The notes under the pieces: model-generated
The model's input: only the letters and a program-made list of their open reading frames with translations
What the model was told of the DNA's origin: nothing
Databases searched by the model: none
Part shown: one piece after another, positions 58,413 to 64,000 of the stretch
How positions within the stretch are numbered: the first letter of the stretch is position 1
Layout of the letters: each line of letters starts with the position of its first letter
Source of the DNA: Streptomyces spirodelae
GTDB lineage: Bacteria > Actinomycetota > Actinomycetes > Streptomycetales > Streptomycetaceae
Reading direction: 5' to 3'
Length of the DNA stretch: 64,000 nucleotides
Assembly (NCBI RefSeq): GCF_017676385.1
Contig: NZ_JAFFZN010000003.1
Coordinates: forward strand, 62,001-126,000
Program-made: the position numbers and the translations under genes

Positions 58413-58634
58413 ATGCGCACGGCAGTTGAGCACGGCTCCTACGACGACCTTCCTGAGTTCCCCGTTCTCCGGCCGCCTCGCCCGGTGCCGGGGTGCGGGG
58501 ACTGCGAGCGGTACGCACGGCAGCACGAGGTGGCGGAGCGGGATCGGGACGCGAGTCGGGCCGTGGACGTGCGGGTTCTGTGGCGCGGGCACCTCGCGCG
58601 GACGCACGGTACGGACATCGAGGGCGTGCGGTGA
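58413..58634 (+). CDS. Small hypothetical protein with CxxC
   Basis: This 73-residue protein begins MRTAVEHGSYDDLPEFPVLR and has a CGDC pair near residue 28. The ATG has CAGAGG upstream. It overlaps the next gene by four bases (GTGA), which supports both. Such pairs often accompany XRE/DUF397 modules in Streptomyces. Function unknown. Confidence 0.65.
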   Translation: MRTAVEHGSYDDLPEFPVLRPPRPVPGCGDCERYARQHEVAERDRDASRAVDVRVLWRGHLARTHGTDIEGVR

Positions 58635-58888
58635 GGCGCGGGGAGCCGGTGTACGACATCACGCGGCAGCAGCCCGCGATCGTGATGAGCATGCATGGTG
58701 CGTGGCTGACGTTGACGCGCCCGGGGAGGCGGGCATGGCGTACTCATGTGTCAGCCGTACGGGTGGCGACCGTGAAGGAGCGGCGTGCGCTGCGAGCTGT
58801 GGGAAAGCTCGCTCAGTCCCAGCGGGCAAGGGAGTTGAGCGCGCGGCTGCGCGAGGTGAACGAGCGTAGCCGCAGCGGTGGGCGTTGA
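58631..58888 (+). CDS. Small basic hypothetical protein
   Basis: This 85-residue protein starts at GTG 58631 overlapping the preceding stop. It is basic and helical, with TLTRPGRRAWRTHVSAVRV and a C-terminal Arg/Glu-rich helix. It ends 16 bp before the right copy of the repeat. Function unknown. Confidence 0.6.
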   Translation: MRRGEPVYDITRQQPAIVMSMHGAWLTLTRPGRRAWRTHVSAVRVATVKERRALRAVGKLAQSQRARELSARLREVNERSRSGGR

Positions 58889-58904
58889 GGGGTGGGTGGG
58901 CAGC

Positions 58905-59068
58905 TCTACTGAACTTGCTCGATGGGGTGTTGGGGGCGCTGCTACCGTCAGGTGCACGACAGTCACCTGACGCTACTGGGAGCTCGCCGTGCACCTCACC
59001 CGCCGCCCCGCCGTCTCGTTGGCCGCCGCCACGGTTGCCGCTGCGCTGCTTCTCGCCGGGTGCGGTGG
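58905..59068. repeat. Right copy of the 164-bp identical direct repeat
   Basis: Identical to 52361-52524. Together with the similar genes behind it, it defines the second cassette. Recombination between the copies would delete the 6.5 kb between them. Confidence 0.95.
58946..58972. promoter_or_regulatory. Palindrome upstream of lipoprotein copy 2
   Basis: Identical to the palindrome at 52402-52428, again ending 16 bp before the GTG. Confidence 0.65.
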
Positions 59069-59687
59069 GGGTGACGGGGATGGGAAGAGCCGCAAGATCG
59101 AGGGCGCCGATGATGCGGGTAAGAAGTCGTCGCAGCCCGGCCCTGGTGAGAGCGAGGACGACTCGAAGTCGAAAGAGCCCGACTTCCGTACGTCCGATAT
59201 CAAGCTGCCGGATGACCTCAAAATGGTCTTCGACTGGGAGCAGCCCTCGGACCCTGACAAGGCCGCTGCACTCGACGGGGCGGCCGACTATATGCGGGCA
59301 ATGAATCACGGCTCGGTGAAGCAGGATCCCAAGGACCCCGTGTTGGCGCAGCACGTGGTCCCTTTGCAGACAGCCGAAGAGGCTGCGACCAAGAAGATCA
59401 AGCTCGATACCAAGGCCGGCTACACGGTGACCGGAACGGAGCGCTTCTCCCACGCCAAGATCGGTGACGTCGTCGACTCGAAGCTGGTCGAGGTCTCCTT
59501 CTGCATGAACCAGAGGGAGTTTTTCAGTAAGGAGATCAAGACCGGAAAGGTGCGGCGGACCAAAGAGAGCGACGAGGATTATCTACGTATCGCACTGGTA
59601 ATGCAGAAGCCGGAGAAGCCCCGGCAGGTCTGGAAGGCCCGGTCTTTGGAATTCAAGGGGGAGGGGAAGCGGCTGTGCGAAAGCTGA
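58989..59687 (+). CDS. Lipoprotein, cassette copy 2
   Basis: Same length (232 residues) as copy 1 with an identical signal peptide. The mature domain is clearly homologous but has many substitutions, for example AFCVDQSEFF against SFCMNQREFF, and a more basic C-terminal half. The second Cys at the end (RLCES) is kept. The 13-bp overlap with the next gene is also kept. Divergence concentrated after residue 110 suggests old duplication with the 5-prime part held identical by gene conversion. Confidence 0.85.
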   Translation: MHLTRRPAVSLAAATVAAALLLAGCGGGDGDGKSRKIEGADDAGKKSSQPGPGESEDDSKSKEPDFRTSDIKLPDDLKMVFDWEQPSDPDKAAALDGAADYMRAMNHGSVKQDPKDPVLAQHVVPLQTAEEAATKKIKLDTKAGYTVTGTERFSHAKIGDVVDSKLVEVSFCMNQREFFSKEIKTGKVRRTKESDEDYLRIALVMQKPEKPRQVWKARSLEFKGEGKRLCES

Positions 59688-60730
59688 CCGCGCGCGGTTT
59701 GCTGGTGTCTGCGGTCTGTGGGGCGAGCGTCCTGGGGGCCGCTCATTCCGCGTACGCGAAAGATGACTTCTCGAAGACTGCTTTCGGTAGCGTGCAGGAC
59801 CGGAAGGCCACCGCCGGAGCTGGAGGTAGCCGCAAAATCAGCTACTCCGGCAATGGTTCCGGTGGGAGTGGTGGCGGGGGTGGGAACCTGGCGGTGCCCG
59901 GTGGGGATTGGGCGCCGCCTCCGTGTTGGTATGCGCCGACGTATTCGCCGGAGGAGCTCAAGGAGAAGGTGGATGCGTCGCCGTACTCGTTGACGGGGAA
60001 GGCTCCCAACAACGGTGGACGCAAGCAGGAGGTGGACACTGATATCCGGCACAAGTATTCAAAGGGCGACTACAAGAACTTCAACCTCGACAAGCAGGGT
60101 GAGGGGAAGTTCTGGGCGGCGGTGCCGAATCCGGCGGAGAAGGATGCGGCGCGGCGAGAGTCGTGTACGAGGTTGCCGTTCTGGGTGAAGAACGGTGAGC
60201 GGCCGGATGTGGAGAATGCGATCAGTCCGGAGATTCTCTCGAAGCTGGCGTATGCGCAGGTAACGGTGCCGGGGACGCGGGTGAAGCTGAATCCGGACGG
60301 CGAGCAGACGGTGAATTTGCCGACGTGGGTGTGGCTGGACAAGGGGAAGTACAGGCCGTTGTCGGTGAGGGCGTCTGTGGATCTGGGTGGGGGTGAGGAG
60401 ATCTGGGCTCGGACGACGGTGGAGCCGGATGCGCTGAAGCTGAGTCCGGGGACCGAGAACGCCACGCTGCACCCGTCGTCCGGCGAGTGCGGGATCAAGG
60501 GCGACGGCAGCATCGGCAGCCCGTACAAGAAGGGGAGCGGGAAGAAGGCGCCGCCGTGCGGGGTGACGTATCTGCGCGCTACGCAGGGCGGGAGTGGTTA
60601 CACCTTGCGGTCCACTCTTACGTGGAAGGCTTCGTGGGAGGGGAGCGAGGGGGCGGGTGGCGATCTGCCGACCGGCGAGTTCGGGGGCGAGCAGGACGTC
60701 ACCGTTCAGGAGATCCAGGCCATCAACTAG
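59675..60730 (+). CDS. Secreted protein of unknown function, cassette copy 2
   Basis: This 351-residue paralogue starts at GTG 59675. The signal peptide (cut near HSAYA) and first 40 mature residues differ from copy 1. From the GAGGSRKISYSG region onward the proteins are very similar, and all four Cys are kept. Differences cluster around residues 115-165 (PNNGGRKQEVDTDIRHKYS against PNNRYLKEEVDRDIRHLYS). Its last 8 bp overlap the convergent DCC gene. Confidence 0.85.
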   Translation: MRKLTARGLLVSAVCGASVLGAAHSAYAKDDFSKTAFGSVQDRKATAGAGGSRKISYSGNGSGGSGGGGGNLAVPGGDWAPPPCWYAPTYSPEELKEKVDASPYSLTGKAPNNGGRKQEVDTDIRHKYSKGDYKNFNLDKQGEGKFWAAVPNPAEKDAARRESCTRLPFWVKNGERPDVENAISPEILSKLAYAQVTVPGTRVKLNPDGEQTVNLPTWVWLDKGKYRPLSVRASVDLGGGEEIWARTTVEPDALKLSPGTENATLHPSSGECGIKGDGSIGSPYKKGSGKKAPPCGVTYLRATQGGSGYTLRSTLTWKASWEGSEGAGGDLPTGEFGGEQDVTVQEIQAIN

Positions 60731-61127
60731 CCGAGTGTGAGCGGGCGACCGCGCACGCCGCCGTACCGCCCGGGAGGCGGTGGCGGTTGGCGGCGATCAC
60801 GCGGTAGCCCACGTGCGCGGCCCAGCGAAAGGGCGGCAGGGTCAGTACGGCGCCCAGCACCGGCCAGGCGCCGCCCGCCGCGCTGAGCAGCGCTTTGGCG
60901 ACGGCCTGCGCGCCGCCGTACACCGCCCCGGCAGGCGTCACCCACAGCACCTCGTGCTCGGCGCGCTCCCGTGTGACGCCGAGGGCTGCGAGGTCGGCGG
61001 GGTCGGCGAACTGCCAGGGCTCGTACGTGCACCGGGGCCGTACGCGCCGTTCGGCGAAGTGGACCGCCGACGTGCAGAAGCCGCAGTCGCCGTCGTAGAG
61101 AAGCACCGGTAGGGACTGATTCCGCAT
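60723..61127 (-). CDS. Thiol-disulfide oxidoreductase DCC-family protein
   Basis: This 134-residue protein has the DCC signature YDGDCGFC (11-18) with a CxxC-type active site and the later conserved FRWAAHVGYRVIAANRH. ATG 61127 gives the normal short lead-in MRNQSLPVLLYDGDC. It is cytoplasmic or membrane-attached and may act on disulfides. It faces the Cys-rich secreted protein gene tail to tail; that is suggestive but not proof of a link. Confidence 0.85.
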   Translation of the reverse strand: MRNQSLPVLLYDGDCGFCTSAVHFAERRVRPRCTYEPWQFADPADLAALGVTRERAEHEVLWVTPAGAVYGGAQAVAKALLSAAGGAWPVLGAVLTLPPFRWAAHVGYRVIAANRHRLPGGTAACAVARSHSAS

Positions 61128-61488
61128 GGGGAAAGGGTCCCATGCCGTTCCGTGGTTGTGGTCGGCCCAGCCGGCCGGGAGGTCACCGTGGGTTCCCAGC
61201 TGCCGGGGGCGCCATCCGGGCAACGTCGCGCAACGTTTCCCCGTTCGAGTGCTCAAGTGCGCAACGATCTTCCGGTGATGCGCAACAGGCATGCATTCCT
61301 GTCGTGAGCTGCGGACTCGTAGGCTCATGCCCCGTGCCAGGAGTGGCGGTGACCGCCAGCTCGGCAACCCCCACCGGTGCACGGGTCCACCCCGCACGGG
61401 ATGACGCTGCATGTGCTTTGTCAGGTAAGCGGACGGGGAGTCGCCGTCCTGGGCCCCGCCCACCCACCGCCGTGACAAGGAGCCCGAC
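61128..61488. other. 361-bp leader and promoter region of the APC permease gene
   Basis: The left half (61211-61290) contains four GCGCAAC or GCAACG words, possibly a regulator-binding cluster and the promoter. The right half holds the candidate SAM riboswitch and a downstream hairpin GGACGG-N7-CCGTCC (61431-61449) that may be part of an expression platform. No gene is seen. Confidence 0.5.
61321..61410 (+). promoter_or_regulatory. Candidate SAM riboswitch
   Basis: The closing stem P1 is TCAT-(GC)-CCCGTG (61325-61336) with CACGGGATGA (61395-61404), a 10-bp pairing with a two-base bulge. Inside, a perfect hairpin TGGCGG-TGA-CCGCCA is followed by CTCGGCAACC, the most conserved SAM-I/SAM-IV core word, and then by ACCGGTGCACGGGTCC, matching the GGTGC-N-TCC part of the S-box core. 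It lies 80 nt before an amino-acid permease gene, fitting control of methionine-type uptake. It was recognised by eye without a covariance model. Confidence 0.55.
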
Positions 61489-63009
61489 ATGCCGCCGATG
61501 CCGCCGGAACACAGCACAGCGCCGCCCTCGGCCGAGCCCCCGTCCCCGCCGAGCTCTCCACACAGCTCCGGCGCTGACCCGGCCATTAGCCACCCGGGTG
61601 CCGGGGCAGCGCGCGGCGGCAGTCGGCTGATGCGGCGCAAGCCCGTCGAACGGCTGGTCGCCGAGGGCGGGCAGGGCGCGGGCGGTGCGCTGCGCCGCTC
61701 CCTGTCCATGTGGCAGCTGACAATGATCAGCATCGGCGCCACGCTGGGCACCGGAATCTTCGTCGTACTCGGCGAAGCCACCCCGCTCGCCGGTCCCGCC
61801 GTCTCGATCTCCTTCGTCCTCGCCGGTCTGACCGCTCTCTTCTCCGCCCTGTCCTACGCCGAGCTGGCCGGCTCCATCCCGGTCTCCGGTTCCTCGTACT
61901 CGTACGCCTACGCGACCATGGGCGAACTCGTCGCCTGGATCTGCGGCTGGTGTCTCGTATTGGAGTACGGCATCTCCGTGGCGGCCGTCGCCGTCGGCTG
62001 GGGTGAGTACCTCGACGAACTCCTGCACGGCACCCTCGGCGTGACCATCCCCGAAGCGGTCTCCGCGCCGCTGGGCGAGGGCGGCTTCGTCAATCTGCCC
62101 GCGCTCGCGGTGATCCTGCTGGCGATGGTCTTCCTGATGGGCGGCGCCAAGGAGAGCGCCCGGATCAACACCGCCATGGTCGTCATCAAGATCGTGACCC
62201 TGCTGCTCTTCTGCGGCATCGGCTTCTTCGGCATCAAGGCCGGCAACTACGCGCCGCTCGCCCCGCTGGGGGTCACCGGCGTCAGCGCCGCGGCCGCCAC
62301 CCTCTTCTTCTCCTACATCGGCTTCGACGCCGCATCCACCGCGGGCGAGGAGGCGAAGAACCCGAAGCGGGACCTGCCCCGGGCCATCATGCTGTCGCTG
62401 CTGATCGTCACCGTGCTCTACTGCGTGGTCGCGCTCGTCGCCGTCGGCGCCATGCCCTGGCAGGACTTCGAGGGCACCGACGCCGCGCTGGCCCGGATCA
62501 TGAAGGACGTCACCGGCATGGGCCTGTGGAGCGTCGTACTGGCCGCGGGAGCCGTCGTCGCCATCGCCAGCGTCGTCTTCGCCGTCCTCTACGGCCAGAC
62601 CCGCATCCTGTTCGCCATGTCCCGGGACGGCCTCGTACCGAAGGTGTTCGCCAAGGTGAACGAGCGGACCGGGACGCCGCGCGCCAACACGCTGCTCGTC
62701 TCCGCCTTCTGCGGCATCCTCGCCGCCACCATCCCGCTCGGCGAACTCGCCAACGCCACCAGCATCGGCACGCTCTTCGCCTTCGCCCTGGTCAACATCG
62801 CCGTCATCATCCTGCGCCGGACCCGGCCCACCATGAACCGGTCCTTCCGGGTGGCACTCTTCCCCCTCACGCCGCTGCTCGGCTTCGGGTTCTGCGTCTG
62901 GATGATGGTCAGCCTTCCGGCCGTCACCTGGGTCTGCTTCGCCGCCTGGATGGCCGCGGGCCTCGCCGTCTACTTCGGCTACGGCATCCGGCACTCGCGC
63001 CTCCGCTGA
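61489..63009 (+). CDS. APC-family amino-acid permease (cationic amino acid transporter type)
   Basis: This 506-residue protein has twelve helices starting near residue 80, with the APC motif SIGATLGTGIFVVLGEA in helix 1 and the SYAELAGSIPVSGSSYSYAY segment in helix 3. The first 75 residues are a Pro/Ser-rich cytoplasmic tail. ATG 61489 has AAGGAG nine bases upstream; a later Met (61630) is possible. The candidate SAM riboswitch upstream suggests methionine or a related compound, although the family more often carries basic or branched amino acids. Confidence 0.9.
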   Translation: MPPMPPEHSTAPPSAEPPSPPSSPHSSGADPAISHPGAGAARGGSRLMRRKPVERLVAEGGQGAGGALRRSLSMWQLTMISIGATLGTGIFVVLGEATPLAGPAVSISFVLAGLTALFSALSYAELAGSIPVSGSSYSYAYATMGELVAWICGWCLVLEYGISVAAVAVGWGEYLDELLHGTLGVTIPEAVSAPLGEGGFVNLPALAVILLAMVFLMGGAKESARINTAMVVIKIVTLLLFCGIGFFGIKAGNYAPLAPLGVTGVSAAAATLFFSYIGFDAASTAGEEAKNPKRDLPRAIMLSLLIVTVLYCVVALVAVGAMPWQDFEGTDAALARIMKDVTGMGLWSVVLAAGAVVAIASVVFAVLYGQTRILFAMSRDGLVPKVFAKVNERTGTPRANTLLVSAFCGILAATIPLGELANATSIGTLFAFALVNIAVIILRRTRPTMNRSFRVALFPLTPLLGFGFCVWMMVSLPAVTWVCFAAWMAAGLAVYFGYGIRHSRLR

Positions 63010-63019
63010 GGCGCGAGTG
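62992..63019. terminator. Terminator overlapping the permease stop
   Basis: Perfect 12-bp arms CACTCGCGCCTC and GAGGCGCGAGTG around CGCT. It sits between convergent genes and should end both transcripts. Confidence 0.8.
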
Positions 63020-63036
63020 GCCGGCCCCCAGGTCTC

Positions 63037-64000
63037 TCAGCCGCTGTCCCCGGCGCGGAAGGGAAGCGTGAGCCAGGGGCTCTCGGGGTCGGTCGTCAGC
63101 ACGCGGTGCGCGGTCAGCATCTCCTCGTACCAGGAGCCGAACTCCTCCTCGTCGAAGTGGAGGCAGCGGCCGAGGATGTACGCGGCGGAGAAGTCCTCCC
63201 ACGAGCGGTAGCTGACCGTGCTGACCCGCCCGGCGCGAAGGACGGCCGCCTCCGCCTCCTCCAAGGAGCAGAAGCGGGCGCCCAGTCCGAAGCGGGCCAT
63301 GTTGGAGGCGCGGCCGTAGTCCCAGGCCGCGACCGAGCGGACGAACCGCCCCTCGGGCAGCAGTCCGTCCGCGCGGAACCGGGCCTCGTACCGGGTGATG
63401 CGGCCGATCAGCCGCTTCACGCCGTCGATCTGCCACTCCACCTCCTCCTCGGAGGGGCCCTCGGTACGCGTCACACCGTCCGGCGTCAGCTCGATCGTGG
63501 CCGTCGCGACCCGCTTGCGCAGCACCCGCTCCGCGGCCTGCCGCCAGTGGGCCGTCTCCACTTGGCCGCCGAAATCCTGCGCCAGGCTGTGCCGCAGGCC
63601 GAGGGCGAACTCCCACACCGGGCTGCTCATCTCGTTGGTCAGCAGCTCCTCCTGGTACTGCTGCCACTTCTCGCGTGTGGTCACGCCCCACCAGCGGTCG
63701 AGCGCTCGCCGCTCGTCGTTGTAACCGTGTCCATGGCCGAGGGAGTTCCAGTAGTGGCCGTTGTTCACACACAGCAGCGCCCCACAGGCGAGCCCCCGTG
63801 CGACCGGGCCGGTGCGCGGGCCGCCGACCCAGAGGGTGCGCAGCGTGCCGTGCTGGCAGACGTGGTCGACGCGGTCGGCGTGCTGCTGCCACAGCGCGCA
63901 CAGCGACTGGCTGGCCGGGAAGTACGCCTCACACGGCGAGCCCGGGTTCACCGCCAGCCACGGCGGATCCTGCGGCGACCAGCTGCGGGCGTACGCGTCC
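63037..64000 (-). CDS. DUF1266 protein (partial)
   Basis: About 320 residues of a protein whose start lies beyond the right edge: the frame is open to the window end, and codons before GTG 63951 read ARSWSPQDPPWLA, which looks coding. The DUF1266 part includes WWGVTTREKWQQYQEELL, SVAAWDYGRASNMARFGLGARF and the end SWEDFSAAYILGRCLHFDEEEF. These Trp/Tyr/Gly positions define the family. Function is unknown. Confidence 0.85.
   Translation of the reverse strand, partial: DAYARSWSPQDPPWLAVNPGSPCEAYFPASQSLCALWQQHADRVDHVCQHGTLRTLWVGGPRTGPVARGLACGALLCVNNGHYWNSLGHGHGYNDERRALDRWWGVTTREKWQQYQEELLTNEMSSPVWEFALGLRHSLAQDFGGQVETAHWRQAAERVLRKRVATATIELTPDGVTRTEGPSEEEVEWQIDGVKRLIGRITRYEARFRADGLLPEGRFVRSVAAWDYGRASNMARFGLGARFCSLEEAEAAVLRAGRVSTVSYRSWEDFSAAYILGRCLHFDEEEFGSWYEEMLTAHRVLTTDPESPWLTLPFRAGDSG

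Noticed and set aside
60723..61781. Long form of the DCC protein starting far upstream
   Set aside because: The extension would run antisense through the candidate riboswitch and the permease start. The conserved DCC domain begins at 61127.
1..64000. CRISPR arrays, rRNA or tRNA genes
   Set aside because: I saw no regularly spaced repeat-spacer pattern, no rRNA sequence and no cloverleaf other than the tRNA-like ends of tmRNA.

Overview
The window is chromosomal DNA of a high-GC actinomycete, almost certainly a Streptomyces. The support is very high GC, many GTG starts, a tmRNA tag ANTKRDSFALAA, XRE/DUF397/ATP-binding regulator clusters, an LAXTG-type cell-wall sorting signal, and the gene order Ser/Thr kinases - prfB - ftsE - ftsX - S41 protease - smpB - ssrA and HelD-type ATPase - malic enzyme - HU - murA - YqgE - DUF3039. 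From memory this order resembles the SCO2947-SCO2974 region of S. coelicolor. I could not run a search, so family names rest on motifs and recall.

Left core block (1-24100): a UbiA-type phosphoribosyltransferase and a GtrA protein; a binding-protein-dependent sugar importer without its own ATPase (1765-5751); a very large FHA-FtsK ATPase divergent from two membrane-anchored Ser/Thr kinases (6324-13976); a heme-oxygenase-like diiron protein beside a 2-oxoglutarate/Fe dioxygenase (14075-16038); prfB; a repeat-rich protein with an LAETG sorting signal; ftsEX, an S41 protease, smpB and tmRNA; and an MpaB-type oxygenase.

Accessory block (24100-36830): MFS exporters, LysR, TetR and XRE regulators with divergent partners and visible operators, a methyltransferase, two SDRs, a PEBP-family protein, a RibD/DHFR-like reductase, a secreted trefoil-like protein and a WhiJ-like module (XRE + DUF397 + ATPase). 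Several overlaps and one gene remnant suggest turnover.

Middle core block (36829-52200): HelD-family ATPase, cold-shock protein, malic enzyme, HU, then a GntR/HAD regulator-phosphatase pair divergent from a four-gene ABC importer, then murA, YqgE (with a large low-complexity insertion) and DUF3039.

Right variable block (52361-60740): a two-gene cassette (lipoprotein + secreted protein) occurs twice in direct orientation, 6544 bp apart, each copy preceded by the same palindrome. Between the copies lie a Tn3-type transposase remnant, a seven-residue leader peptide in front of a truncated ABC-F protein, an aminoglycoside-phosphotransferase-like gene, an HTH protein and a second XRE/DUF397 module. 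The window ends with a DCC thiol-disulfide protein, a probable SAM riboswitch in front of an APC amino-acid permease, and a partial DUF1266 gene.

Most worth following up: the duplicated lipoprotein/secreted cassette with its shared palindrome, the candidate SAM riboswitch-permease pair, the ABC-F leader remnant, the diiron/2OG oxygenase pair, and the two core proteins (importer permease and YqgE) that carry large inserted segments.
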